The notes: a model not told the origin generated them from the sequence alone. A DNA stretch of 34,554 nt from Azohydromonas lata NBRC 102462 (GCA_945878385.1 CAMCTE010000002.1:1-34554), one strand, 5' to 3'; shown: positions 1 to 11,133, counted from the stretch's first letter. Numbers and translations are program-made.

Positions 1-1118
1 TGCAGGACCGCTCGGGTGTGGGCCGCGAGGTGTTGATGCAGGCCCGCGGCCAGCTGCTGGCAGATGCCCAGAAAAGCCCGTTGTTGACCGCAGTGCGGCC
101 AGACGGCCTGGAAGACGCCGCGCAGGTGGAACTGGAAATCGACCGCGACCGCGCTGCGGCGCTGGGCGTGGGGTTTGGTGCGGTCAACAATGTGCTGGCC
201 ACGGCCCTGGGCTCGGCCTACATCAACGACTTCCTGAACCAGGGGCGGGTTCAGCGGGTGATCGTGCAGGCCGATGCGGCAGCGCGCATGGAGCCTGACG
301 ACTTGCTCCAACTCACCGTTCCCAATGCCCAGGGGCAAGCGGTGCCCGTGGGGGCCTTTGCCCGAACCAAGTGGGTGACCGGCGCCATGCAGGCCGTGCG
401 CTACAACGGCTACCCGGCCGTGCGCATTGCAGGTGAACCGGCCAAGGGTGTGAGTTCGGGCGAAGCGATTGCCGAGATGGAACGCCTGGCCGCCCAACTG
501 CCCAATGGCATCGGCTATGAATGGACGGGGCTGGCGCGCGAAGAAAAACTCAGTGGCTCCACCGCCTACCTCCTGTTCTTCTTCTCGATGCTGGCGGTGT
601 TCCTGTGCCTGGCCGCCTTGTATGAAAGCTGGACCATCCCGCTGGCGGTGATTCTGGTGGTGCCACTGGGCGTGCTGGGGGTGGTGAGCGCCACCCTGAT
701 GCGCGGCCTGGAAAACGATGTGTTCTTCAAGGTGGGCATGATCACCATCATCGGCCTGTCGGCCAAGAACGCGGTGCTGATCATCGAATTCGCCAAGGAC
801 CTGCATGCGCAGGGCAAGGACCTGATCGAAGCGGTGCTGGAAGCGGCGCACCTGCGGCTGCGCCCGATTCTGATGACCTCGCTGGCCTTCATCCTGGGCG
901 TGATGCCTCTGGTGTTGGCCACGGGTGCGGGCTCAGCGGGCCAGCGCTCCATCGGCACCGGCGTGCTGGGCGGGATGATCAGCGCCACGGTGCTGGCCAT
1001 CTTCATGGTGCCGGTGTTCTTCGTGGTGGTGCGCCGCTGGTTCAAGGGCAGCGAGCGGCAGCGTCAGCTGTATGCCCATGAAGATCCGGACAAGCCCAAG
1101 GCGGAGGATTGGTCATGA
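1..1118 (+). CDS. RND efflux pump inner-membrane transporter (HAE1/AcrB-like), C-terminal part; 5' end outside window
   Basis: Frame is open upstream of the listed ATG (QDRSGVGREVLMQARGQL...). RND C-terminal motifs present, e.g. FFFSMLAVFLCLAALYESWTIPLAVILVVPLGVLG and GLSAKNAVLIIEFAKDL...RLRPILMTSLAFILGVMPLV. Confidence 0.95.
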   Translation, partial: QDRSGVGREVLMQARGQLLADAQKSPLLTAVRPDGLEDAAQVELEIDRDRAAALGVGFGAVNNVLATALGSAYINDFLNQGRVQRVIVQADAAARMEPDDLLQLTVPNAQGQAVPVGAFARTKWVTGAMQAVRYNGYPAVRIAGEPAKGVSSGEAIAEMERLAAQLPNGIGYEWTGLAREEKLSGSTAYLLFFFSMLAVFLCLAALYESWTIPLAVILVVPLGVLGVVSATLMRGLENDVFFKVGMITIIGLSAKNAVLIIEFAKDLHAQGKDLIEAVLEAAHLRLRPILMTSLAFILGVMPLVLATGAGSAGQRSIGTGVLGGMISATVLAIFMVPVFFVVVRRWFKGSERQRQLYAHEDPDKPKAEDWS

Positions 1119-2545
1119 GGGCGCGTTTCATGCGCAGGGCGCCTGTTGCCGCCGTGGCGCTGTGGCTGGCGGGGTGCACCACCTCCCCCACCACGCCCGA
1201 TTCACTGCGCTCCCCTTCGGTGGTGGCGCAGCGTTTCTCGGTGGCCGCTTCCGACCCCTCAGCGCCAACGGCGCGGCCATCGCCGGCATCCGTGGCTGCC
1301 CCCGACCTGGCCTGGGACCGCTTCTTCACCGACCCCCGACTGCAGGCGCTGATCCGCACGGCCTTGCAGCACAACCGAGACCTTCGCGTAGCCGCGCTGA
1401 ATGTGGAACAGGCGCGCGCGCAAGCAGCCATCCGAGACGCCGACCTGTGGCCCACCGTGAACGCCGGCGTGGGCGGCAGCCGAGTACCCACCAACACCGG
1501 TGGGGTCAGCACCACCGTGACGGGTGGCTTGACCACCGCCGCCTACGAGGTGGACCTCTTCGGGCGCGTGCGGCAACAGGCGGACGCGGCGCAGCAGCAG
1601 TTTCGAGCCAGCGAATTCCTGCAGTCCGCCGCGCGCGCCAGCCTGATCGCCGCGGTGGCGGCCGCCCATGTGAGCCTGCAGGCCGACGAGGCCCTGCTGC
1701 GCATCACGCAAGACACGGTGCGCAGCCGCCAGGACAACCTGCAGATCGTGCAAGGGCGCGTGAAGGCCGGGGCTGCATCGGCCCTTGAAGAAGCGCAGGC
1801 GCAGGCCCTGCTGCAATCGGCGCGTGCGGCGCTGGCACAGGTGCAGCGGCAGCACGCCGCCGATGAAAGCAGCCTCGTGCTGCTGCTGGGCAGCCCCCTG
1901 CCGGGCGACTTGCCGACTGCGCGGGCGCTGGCCCCCAACCCGGGCCAGGCCATACCGGCCCTTCAAGCCGACCTGCCCTCTGAAGTGCTGGCTCGCCGGC
2001 CCGACATTGCAGCGGCCGAGGCGCAACTGCGTGCCGCGTCGGCCAATGTGGAGGCAGCGCGGCGCGCATACTTTCCGCGCATCACGCTGACGGCCTCCTA
2101 TGGGCAGGCCAGCCGCGAGCTTTCATCCCTGTTCTCGGGCGGCAGTTGGGTGTGGGGCGTGGCGCCTCAGCTCTTGGCCCCCATCTTCGACGCCGGCCGA
2201 ATCCGTGCCGGGGTGCAGCAGGCGCAGGCCGCGCAACAGGCGGCGGTGGCGCAATATGAAAAGTCCATCCAGGTGGCCTTCAAGGAAGTCAGCGACGCCT
2301 TGAATGCACGCCGCACGCTGGCCGACCAGGCGCAAGCCCTGCAGGCCCAGGTACAAGCCGAGGTGCAGCGGCTGCAACTGGCCGACACCCGCTGGCGCCT
2401 GGGTGCTTCGTCCTACCTGGAAGTGTTGGACGCGCAGCGGTCTTTGTATGCCGCCCAAACCGCATGGGTACAGGTGCAGGCCCTGGTGCTGACCAACCAG
2501 GCCACGCTGTACAAAGCCTTGGGGGGTGGGTCAGGCCAGGGTTGA
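1115..2545 (+). CDS. Outer membrane efflux lipoprotein, NodT/OprM family
   Basis: Lipobox-like LWLAGCTTSP, SEVLARRPDIAAAEAQLRAASANVEAARRAYFPRITLTASYG and YLEVLDAQRSLYAAQ typical of TolC/NodT factors. ATG overlaps the RND stop (ATGA). Confidence 0.93.
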   Translation: MRARFMRRAPVAAVALWLAGCTTSPTTPDSLRSPSVVAQRFSVAASDPSAPTARPSPASVAAPDLAWDRFFTDPRLQALIRTALQHNRDLRVAALNVEQARAQAAIRDADLWPTVNAGVGGSRVPTNTGGVSTTVTGGLTTAAYEVDLFGRVRQQADAAQQQFRASEFLQSAARASLIAAVAAAHVSLQADEALLRITQDTVRSRQDNLQIVQGRVKAGAASALEEAQAQALLQSARAALAQVQRQHAADESSLVLLLGSPLPGDLPTARALAPNPGQAIPALQADLPSEVLARRPDIAAAEAQLRAASANVEAARRAYFPRITLTASYGQASRELSSLFSGGSWVWGVAPQLLAPIFDAGRIRAGVQQAQAAQQAAVAQYEKSIQVAFKEVSDALNARRTLADQAQALQAQVQAEVQRLQLADTRWRLGASSYLEVLDAQRSLYAAQTAWVQVQALVLTNQATLYKALGGGSGQG

Positions 2546-3442
2546 GGGTGGAGGGTTGAGCAGCAGGGCCTGCATCATGCGGGCCTGCTCTTCGTTGATG
2601 CGGCCGCTGTCCAGCGCCAGCCGCATGCTGCGCAGGCTCAGGTCGGCATACAACTGCCGCTCCGGTGCGCCCACCGCATCGAAAGCCTGCAGATGGCGCG
2701 CCAAGATGCCCCTATCGCCGCGTGCCACCACGCCGGCCATGCCGGGGCCCAGGCCGCGAGACTCCATTGCACGCACTGTGCTGCGCAACAGGGGCAGCAG
2801 GGCCGCCAGGGCCTGCTCCGGTGCCACACCGAACCGGCCCCAGTGACGCACCGCTTCATCCATCAGCGTGACCACCAGCGAACCCGCATAGTGCGCGCTG
2901 GCGTGGTACAGCGCACGGCTGCCGGGTGGCAGTTCGAAGGGCTGCAGGTGCAGGCGGCGCGCCAGGTTCATGAGCGTGTCGCGCAGGCCTTCATCGGCGG
3001 CTTCCACGGCCACGGCGCATCCGGGCAAACCGGCCAGCGCGGTGTCGACATCACCAAAGGTGTGCAGCGGATGAAAACCGCCGGGATGGGCGCACGCCGC
3101 TTGCGCATGCATGAGCGCGCCCAATTCCGTGGCGCCACTGCAATGAACCACGGCCTGCCCGGCCCGCCACGCCAAGCCCTGGGCCACAGCCACGATCTGG
3201 TCGTCGTTCACCGTGATGAAGACGGTGTCGCATTCATCCACCACCGCCTGCGCGCGCGTGCACACCACCGGCGCCATGGCCGCCACCTGGCTCACGCGAT
3301 GAGCCAGGGATTGCGCCGAGGCCGCGCTGCGGCTGCCGACCGCCGCCACCGGCGCGCCGCTCTGGGCAACGGCCACGGCCAACGTTTGCCCCAAGCGGCC
3401 GGCGCCAATGAAACCGATGCGCCCCAGCGTCGCGGGGCTCAC
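2531..3442 (-). CDS. Rossmann-like / DUF2520 domain-containing protein (NADP-binding F420/ProC-like fold)
   Basis: GRIGFIGAGRLGQTLAVAVAQSGAPVAAVGSRS N-terminal Rossmann fold, HPLHTFGD motif, helical C-terminus. GTG start overlaps the upstream gene's stop (GTGA). Confidence 0.85.
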   Translation of the reverse strand: MSPATLGRIGFIGAGRLGQTLAVAVAQSGAPVAAVGSRSAASAQSLAHRVSQVAAMAPVVCTRAQAVVDECDTVFITVNDDQIVAVAQGLAWRAGQAVVHCSGATELGALMHAQAACAHPGGFHPLHTFGDVDTALAGLPGCAVAVEAADEGLRDTLMNLARRLHLQPFELPPGSRALYHASAHYAGSLVVTLMDEAVRHWGRFGVAPEQALAALLPLLRSTVRAMESRGLGPGMAGVVARGDRGILARHLQAFDAVGAPERQLYADLSLRSMRLALDSGRINEEQARMMQALLLNPPPSTLA

Positions 3443-4425
3443 GGAATGCGCACCACCACATTGCCGGCCACCGCAGACTGCTCCACCACCTCATGAGCGC
3501 GCACCATGTCTTGCAGGTCCAAGCACAGCGCAATGTTGTGCTGCAGGCTGCCGGCACCCAACATGCGCTGCAGTTGGGCCGTGGCACGCTGTCGATCGGC
3601 CGCTGTGAGGTGATAGACCATGAAGCACTTGAGCTGCAGGTTCTTCACGATCAGCGGGTAAAAAGGCAACTGCAGCTGCGGCGCACCACTGCCGTAGACC
3701 ACACACTCACCGCCGGTGGCCAGCACATCAAGGTCTACGGCGCTATTGGCGGCAATGTCCAACTCGATCAGCCGGTCCACGCCACGCCCGCCGGTGAGCT
3801 CAGCCACGCGCTCGCGCACCGGTTCGTCGCGGTAACGGATGATGTCGTCTGCACCGGCCGCGTGCGCCAGCGCAGCCTTTTCATCGGTGCTCACCGTGGC
3901 CATCACCCGGGCAGCACCCAACTGCACCGCCATCTGTACCGCATAGTGGCCCACCGCACCGGCGCCACCGGCCACCAGCACCGTCTTGCCTGCCACGCCG
4001 CCATCCATCATCACCGCATGCAAGGCGGTGAGCGCCGGAATCCCCAAGCAGGCGCCGGCCTCCAGGCTGGCCGCAGCCGGCAGCACGACGGCCTGCTCGG
4101 ATGGCAAACACACCTGCTCGCATGCCGTGCCATGTGGACGCCCCCAGGCGGCATTCCACAGCCACACGCGCTGGCCGATGCGGGTGCGGCTCACGCCATC
4201 GCCTACCGCTTCAACCACCCCGCTGCCATCGCTGTGCGGAATCACCCGCGCAAAAGGCATCACCGGACTGCGCAGCCCGCGGCGGGATTTCACATCGGAG
4301 GGGTTCACGCCCGAGCACTGCACCCGCACGCGAACCTCACCGGCTTGTGGCTGAGGTTCGGGCAAGTCCCCGATCTGCAGGACCTCGGCGGCCGGTCCCA
4401 GGCGTTCGTAGTAGACGGCTTTCAT
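3439..4425 (-). CDS. NADPH:quinone reductase-like zinc-binding-family oxidoreductase (MDR superfamily)
   Basis: MKAVYYERLGPAAEVLQIGDLPEPQPQAGEVRVRVQCSGVNPSDVKSRRG and VLVAGGAGAVGHYAVQMAVQLGA. Track ORF extends upstream to 4707, but homology-like sequence begins at the ATG ending at 4425. Confidence 0.9.
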   Translation of the reverse strand: MKAVYYERLGPAAEVLQIGDLPEPQPQAGEVRVRVQCSGVNPSDVKSRRGLRSPVMPFARVIPHSDGSGVVEAVGDGVSRTRIGQRVWLWNAAWGRPHGTACEQVCLPSEQAVVLPAAASLEAGACLGIPALTALHAVMMDGGVAGKTVLVAGGAGAVGHYAVQMAVQLGAARVMATVSTDEKAALAHAAGADDIIRYRDEPVRERVAELTGGRGVDRLIELDIAANSAVDLDVLATGGECVVYGSGAPQLQLPFYPLIVKNLQLKCFMVYHLTAADRQRATAQLQRMLGAGSLQHNIALCLDLQDMVRAHEVVEQSAVAGNVVVRIP

Positions 4426-4448
4426 CCGCCCAAGCTTATCGCGACTGG

Positions 4449-5633
4449 TCAGGCGCGTTCGTACAGCGTGACCACGCAAGCACCACCCAGGCCCAGGTTG
4501 TGCTGCAGCCCCAGGCGCGCGCCCGGCACCTGCCGCTGACCTGCAGCGCCTCGCAACTGCTGAACCAGTTCGGTGCACTGGGCCAGGCCGGTGGCGCCCA
4601 AGGGGTGCCCCTTGCTCAGCAAGCCACCGGAGGGGTTGGTCACCACGCGGCCACCGTAGGTGTTGTCGCCATCCACCACGAACCCTTCGGCACCGCCGCG
4701 TTCGCACAGGCCCAGCGCCTCATAACTGATGAGTTCGTTGTGCGCGAAGCAGTCGTGCAGTTCCACCACATCCACATCCTGCGGCCCCACGCCGGCCGCT
4801 TCGTACACCTGGCGTGCCGCCTCGCGCGCCATTGAAAAACCCACCACCTCGCGCATGTCACGCTCACCAAAGGTGGCCGGCCCGTCGGTGGTCATGGCCT
4901 GGGCGCGGATGCGCACGCTGGCGTTGAGCCCCTTGCGCGCAGCATAGGCCTCGCTGCACACGATGGCCGCTGCCGCACCGCAGGTCGGCGGGCAGGCCAT
5001 CAGCCGGGTCATCACACCCTCCCACATCATGGGCGCGTTCATCACATCGGCTTCCGTCACCTCCTTGCGGAACAGCGCCAGTGGGTTGTGCGCGGCATGG
5101 CGCGAGGCCTTGGCGCGGATCTTCGCAAAGGTGTTGAGCGATGTGCCGAATTCCTTCATGTGGGCCAGGCCTGCGCCGCCGAAGTAACGCAGCGCGAGCG
5201 GAACCTGACCATTGCCCACCAGTTCATCGGTGGCCTCGTCGAAGCGGTCGAACGGGCTGGGCCGGTCCTGGAACACGGCACCCAAGGCGCCGGGGCTCAT
5301 GTGCTCGAAGCCCAGGGCCAGCACACACTCGGCCGCACCGCTTTGCACCGCCTGGCGCGCCAGGTAGAGCGCGGTGGAACCGGTGGAGCAGTTGTTGTTC
5401 ACATTGATGATGGGGATGCCCGTCATGCCCACTTCGTAGAGGGCGCGCTGCCCCGCTGTGGAGTCGCCGTACACGAAGCCCACATAGGCCTGCTGCACAT
5501 CGGCATAGCCCAGGCCCGCGTCTTCCAGGGCCAAGCGGGTGGCCGTGGCCGCCATCACAGGGTAGGGTTCGTGGGCGCCGGGTTTGGCAAAAGCAATCAT
5601 GCCCACGCCGGCCACGATGACGGTTTGATTCAT
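4449..5633 (-). CDS. SCP-x-type thiolase / lipid-transfer protein family acetyl-CoA acyltransferase
   Basis: NNNCSTGSTALYLA nucleophile region, VVELHDCFAHNELISYEALGLC, GGLLSKGHPLGATGLAQCTELVQQLRG. Confidence 0.92.
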   Translation of the reverse strand: MNQTVIVAGVGMIAFAKPGAHEPYPVMAATATRLALEDAGLGYADVQQAYVGFVYGDSTAGQRALYEVGMTGIPIINVNNNCSTGSTALYLARQAVQSGAAECVLALGFEHMSPGALGAVFQDRPSPFDRFDEATDELVGNGQVPLALRYFGGAGLAHMKEFGTSLNTFAKIRAKASRHAAHNPLALFRKEVTEADVMNAPMMWEGVMTRLMACPPTCGAAAAIVCSEAYAARKGLNASVRIRAQAMTTDGPATFGERDMREVVGFSMAREAARQVYEAAGVGPQDVDVVELHDCFAHNELISYEALGLCERGGAEGFVVDGDNTYGGRVVTNPSGGLLSKGHPLGATGLAQCTELVQQLRGAAGQRQVPGARLGLQHNLGLGGACVVTLYERA

Positions 5634-5635
5634 GC

Positions 5636-6445
5636 TCAGGCTCCCTTGAAGTCGGGCTTGCGCTTGGCGAAGAAGGCCTGCAAGGCCTCGGAGAAGTCAG
5701 CGGTGCGTGTGCTGTCCTGGAAGGCTTGGCTTTCAAGGTCCAGTTGCTGATCCAGCGTGTGGTCGAAGGACCCTCGCAACAAGCGCTTCATCTTGCCCAA
5801 GGCCAGGGTGGGCCCGTTGGCCAGCCGCTGCCCCAGCGCCAGGGTGTGCGGCAGCAATTCCGCCGCCGGCACCACCCGGTTGACCAGCCCCAAACGGTGG
5901 GCTTCCTCCACGCCGAAGCTCTCGCCAAGCAGGGCAATCTCCATCGCTTTGCGCAGGCCCACGATGCGCGGCAGGCTGTAGGAGCCCGACACATCGCAAT
6001 TGGCCGCGACATTCACATACGCAAGGTTGAACTTGGTGCCTTCCGCGGCAATGGCCAGGTCGCAAGCCAAGGCCAGGCTGAGGCTGCCGCCGGCCACCAC
6101 ACCATGCAGGCCCGCCACCACCGGGGCATCCAGGGCCGTGAGCAAGCGCACCGCCTCGTGCATGGATTCGATGATCCGCCGGGCGGTTTCGGTGGCGTTG
6201 CCGGTGAAGGTGGAAAGATCACCACCCGCGCCGAAACCGCGCCCTTCGCCGGTGATCACCACCGCGCGCACGGAGGCATCCGACGACAGGGTGCGGCAGT
6301 GCTGCGCGAACAATGCCGCCGTGGGCACATCCAAGGCGTTCAATGCATCGGGTCGGTTCAGACGCAGATGCGCCAGACCGCCTTCACGGGTCAACAACAC
6401 AGTGTCAGGGGATTGGGCCACAGCGGTCTCCAGTGGTGGAAGCAA
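5636..6445 (-). CDS. Enoyl-CoA hydratase/isomerase (crotonase) family protein
   Basis: LNRPDALNALD, GRGFGAGGDLSTF, GLHGVVAGGSLSLALACDLAIAAEGTKF, SLPRIVGLRKAMEIALLGE. Confidence 0.93.
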   Translation of the reverse strand: MLPPLETAVAQSPDTVLLTREGGLAHLRLNRPDALNALDVPTAALFAQHCRTLSSDASVRAVVITGEGRGFGAGGDLSTFTGNATETARRIIESMHEAVRLLTALDAPVVAGLHGVVAGGSLSLALACDLAIAAEGTKFNLAYVNVAANCDVSGSYSLPRIVGLRKAMEIALLGESFGVEEAHRLGLVNRVVPAAELLPHTLALGQRLANGPTLALGKMKRLLRGSFDHTLDQQLDLESQAFQDSTRTADFSEALQAFFAKRKPDFKGA

Positions 6446-6455
6446 AGCAGAGGGT

Positions 6456-7169
6456 TCAGGCGGTGACGGGTTCCGTCTGCGAAGTGCGGATGCTCAGCCC
6501 CTTGAGCAGCAGGCCGATGACTTCATCGGCGATCTGCGCCGCCGTCTGGCCACCGTCGGGGCGGTACCAACGCGCGATCCAGCTCAGGGCACCGGCGATC
6601 GTGAAAGCGGCCAGCTTGGGGTCGCAGGGGCCGATGGAGCCCTCCTGGATGCCCTGTCGCACGAGTTCACGGAACACCCGGTCCAGCCGGGCCTTCATGC
6701 GGCGCAATTCCACCTTGGCCTCGGCAGGCAAAGGATCTTCGCCCACGCGAATGACGCACATGCCGAAGTCCATGGTGGCGATCTCGGCGTACTGGCGCAT
6801 CACGGCCACCAGTTTGTCGGCTGCATTGCCGCCGCTGGCGGTGACTTCATCAGCAGCCTGCTGCAGCATCGACAAACCGATGCGCACGCACTCGAACAGG
6901 ATCTCGTCCTTGCTCTTCACATAGTAGTAAAGCGTCGGCTTGGTGACATTCAATCGGGCTGCCACCTGGTCGAGCGTGGAGGCCTGGAACCCCTGCTCAT
7001 TGAACACCTGCGCCGCTGCGCGCAGCACCGCTTCACGCTTGGCCTCGCGTTCCTGCTCGCGGTCGGCCCGATTGGCCCATGGCGAAGGCGCCACGGCCGA
7101 AGGACGCCGGCGTCCGGCCTGGCCGGCTTCGGTCAGGCGCGGCAGTCGGGATGGGCGGGTGGTGGGCAT
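6456..7169 (-). CDS. TetR/AcrR family transcriptional regulator
   Basis: KREAVLRAAAQVFNEQGFQASTLDQVAARLNVTKPTLYYYVKSKDEILFECV HTH. Start at the MPTTRPSRL ATG preferred over the 7241 extension. Confidence 0.9.
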   Translation of the reverse strand: MPTTRPSRLPRLTEAGQAGRRRPSAVAPSPWANRADREQEREAKREAVLRAAAQVFNEQGFQASTLDQVAARLNVTKPTLYYYVKSKDEILFECVRIGLSMLQQAADEVTASGGNAADKLVAVMRQYAEIATMDFGMCVIRVGEDPLPAEAKVELRRMKARLDRVFRELVRQGIQEGSIGPCDPKLAAFTIAGALSWIARWYRPDGGQTAAQIADEVIGLLLKGLSIRTSQTEPVTA

Positions 7170-7221
7170 GGTGGTCGGCGCAGGGGGCTGCTGGCAATCG
7201 GCTTTTCGCGCGTGGGCACGC

Positions 7222-9038
7222 TCAGCGATACAGCGCCTCAATCTCGGCCGCGTAGGTCTTCACGATGCTGGCACGGCGCACCTTCATGGTGGCTGTCACT
7301 TCGCCGTCGTCGTGGTCGAGTTCCTTGGTCAGCAAATGGAAGCGGCGGATCTGCGCCACCTGGGCCAACTGCTCGTTGCCCTGGTCCACTTCCTGCTGAA
7401 TCAACTGACGCACTTCGGGCGTTTCCACCAGCGACTTGAAGGTGGTGAAGGCGATCTGCCGCTGCTCGGCCCAGGCGGATGTGGTCTCGAAATCAACCTG
7501 GATGAGAGCCGCCACATACTTGCGCGCATCGGCCACGATCACGCATTCCTTGATGAAGGGGCTGGCCTTCATCGTGTTCTCGATGGCCGAGGGCGTGAGA
7601 TTCTTGCCGCCGGCAGTGATCATGATGTCCTTGATGCGGTCCACGATCTTGTAGTGACCGTCGCGGTGCTCGACCACATCGCCGGTGTGCAACCATCCGT
7701 CGCGTATGGCACCCACCGTGGCCTCTTCATTCTTGTAGTAGCCCTTGAACACCACCGGGCCACGCACCTGCAGTTCGCCCTGCTCGGACATCCGCATTTC
7801 GGAACCCTTGACCGGCGCGCCCACGGTGCCGAACTTCACATCGTTCAAGTGCTGGCCCAGTACCATGCCGCTGGACTCGGTCATGCCATACACCTCCACC
7901 AGCGGAATGCCCAGGGTACGGAAGTACATGACCAGGGATGGCGAAATGGGCGCCGCACCCGTCAGCGCCACCCTCACATCGCGCAGGCCGATGAAGTTCT
8001 GCAGGGAGCGGAAGACCAGCAGGTACCACAAGCCGAAGGTGAGCTTCTCGGCCACCGAGCGCTGTTCGGCCGCCTTGTGGGCGAAGGGCTTGCAAGAAGC
8101 CACGGCGCGCTCATAAAGCCAGCGCGGCAGGGCCTGCGCTTCCTGCATCTTGATGGCGATGGTGGAGGCCAGCTTTTCCCAGATGCGGGGCACGCCCAGG
8201 AACATGGTGGGGGCCACTTCGCGCAGGTCTTCCTGCACGGTGCGGATGGATTCACCGAAGTCCACGCGCGAACCCAGGTACAGCGGCACGAAGTTGGTCA
8301 GCATCTGCTCGGCCACATGGCACAGCGGCAGGTAGGACAGGTGCGAAGTGTGGGCGCCCAATTGCAGGCGGTCCACCACCGCCGGCGCCATGGCCGCGAT
8401 GTTGCCGTAGCTGATCATGGCGCCCTTGGGCTTGCCGGTGCTGCCCGAGGTGTAGATCTCGAGGCCCGTGTCGTCTAGGGTTTGCCGCTGGAGCACCTGC
8501 TCGATCAACTTGGCATCGCCCCCCTGCCCCATGGCCTCCAATTCTTTGAAGCTCACCAGCAGGTCCGGCGCCGCCGCCTTCGCGTCTGCAAACCCCTTGT
8601 GCTCCACCATCACGATCTTGCGCAAACGCGGCAGCTCGGCCCGGGCCTGCAGCAGCTTGTCCACCTGCTCCTGGTCCTCGCACACCACCACCTCGCAGTC
8701 GGCATGCGCCAGCACATAGGCCACTTCGCTGCTGGGGCTGGTGGGATACACGCCCACGGTGACGCCGCCCACCAGGCCCGCGCCCAGCTGGGCCAGCACC
8801 CACTCCAGCCGGTTTTCAGACAACACGCCCACATGACCGCCTGCGTCCAAGCCCAGGGCCTTGAAGCCCAGTCCCACGGCGCTGGCACGCTGGAAATAGG
8901 CCGCCCAAGTGACGGGCTGCCAAATGCCGAAGTCCTTCTGGCGGATGGCCACTTCAGCTCCGCGTTGCAGCGCATGGCGGCGCAGCATCTGCGGCATGGT
9001 CAGGGTGTAGTCCACAGTGTTTCCCATCACCGTTCTCA

Positions 9039-9042
<4 letters not shown>
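7222..9042 (-). CDS. AMP-dependent long-chain-type acyl-CoA synthetase
   Basis: IYTSGSTGKPKGAMISYGN, VEVYGMTESSG, GWLHTGDVVEHRDGHYKIVDRIKDIMITAGGKNLTPSAIE. Confidence 0.93.
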
Positions 9043-9842
<800 letters not shown>

Positions 9843-9863
9843 GGTGAAAACCGCGGAAGTCGA

Positions 9864-11057
9864 TCAGGTCTGCAGGTTGATCCAATCGGATGCCGCCACC
9901 ATCTTCTGGGCCTTGAAGTCGGCCTTGTAGATGCGCCCGATGGGAATGGAGTTGCCCTTGATGGACAGGGGTACGCCAATCAGGCCGCCGGTGTCGAAAT
10001 TGCGGATGGAACTCAGCGCGATCTTCATGTTCTTGCCGGTGAGTTCATTGCCTGCATCCAGCGTGCGCCGCGCCGCTTCCGTCAGCAGCATGGCCGCCAG
10101 GAAACCCTGCATGTAGCCAGTGCCCACATACTCCTTGCGCAGGCCGCGGATCTTGTCGAGCATCGCGCCCTTTCCGTCGCCGTCGTAGTAGTTGTAGGGC
10201 ATCACACCCAAGAAGCCGTCAGCGTTAGGGCCCATGCGCATCACGGTGGTCTTGTCCATGGTCCAGAAGGTGCCCATGAACTGGGTCTTCAGGCCCAGGC
10301 TCTTGGCCTGGTTGATGAACTCAGGAATGGGTGCGGACACATAGCCGTGGAAGATGGTGTAGTCGGGGTCGGCGCGGCGCAACTTCACCACTTCGGCCGA
10401 CACATCCACACTGCCCGGGGGCGTGACGATCTCCACCGCCACCTGCAGGCCCAGGGCCTTGGTGTCGGCGCGGAAGGCGTCCACCGGGTCGCGGCCGAAT
10501 TCGGTGTCGGAATACACCAGGGCCACTTTGGCATTGGGCTTGGTGCTCTTGATGTAGCGCAGCAGGATGCCCACCATTTCCGCGTAGTCGGGGCCCACCA
10601 TGAACTGGGCCGGGTAGCGGTCGGCGTTGCTGATTTCCTTGGCGAAGGAAGCGCCCGTCATCAGGATGTTGGCGTTGCGCTCAAGCTCGGGGTTCACCGC
10701 CTTCACAAAGCCGGTGGAGTCCGCGTAGTACAGGTTCACCTTGTTCTGGCTCGTCAGGCGCTTGAACACGGCCATGGACTGGTCCACCTTGTAGGCGGTG
10801 TCCTCGGCGATGTACTTCACCTTGCGACCCTTGACACCGCCGGCACCGTTGAGGATGCTCATGTAGTCCTTGATGCCCATGTCGATGGCAATGCCCGCAA
10901 AGGCGAACACGCCGGTCAGCGGCATGGAGGCGCCGAATACGATGTCTTCGGCCGGGGCGGTACCCTTCTTGGCCTGCGCCAGTGCAAAGCTTGGGGCCAT
11001 GGCCGAAGCCGCGGCCCCCAGGCCCAGGCCCATCAGTTCACGCTTGTTGATCGTCAT
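9864..11057 (-). CDS. LIV-type ABC transporter periplasmic substrate-binding protein
   Basis: Signal sequence MTINKRELMGLGLGAAASAMAPSFALAQ, then IVFGASMPLTGVFAFAG...VYSDTEFGRDPVDAFR. Located within the liv gene cluster. Confidence 0.9.
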   Translation of the reverse strand: MTINKRELMGLGLGAAASAMAPSFALAQAKKGTAPAEDIVFGASMPLTGVFAFAGIAIDMGIKDYMSILNGAGGVKGRKVKYIAEDTAYKVDQSMAVFKRLTSQNKVNLYYADSTGFVKAVNPELERNANILMTGASFAKEISNADRYPAQFMVGPDYAEMVGILLRYIKSTKPNAKVALVYSDTEFGRDPVDAFRADTKALGLQVAVEIVTPPGSVDVSAEVVKLRRADPDYTIFHGYVSAPIPEFINQAKSLGLKTQFMGTFWTMDKTTVMRMGPNADGFLGVMPYNYYDGDGKGAMLDKIRGLRKEYVGTGYMQGFLAAMLLTEAARRTLDAGNELTGKNMKIALSSIRNFDTGGLIGVPLSIKGNSIPIGRIYKADFKAQKMVAASDWINLQT

Positions 11058-11133
11058 GGTGTGTCTCCTTGGTTGACATCAGGGGAAGGAAATCTGGCCT
11101 GCGCTGCCCGGGGGTGTTCTGCACGCAAGTGCT

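Noticed and set aside
6000-8478. Long plus-strand ORFs (6000-7439 and 6940-8478)
   Set aside because: They cross several well-supported minus-strand genes (crotonase, TetR, synthetase), have no motif and biased composition
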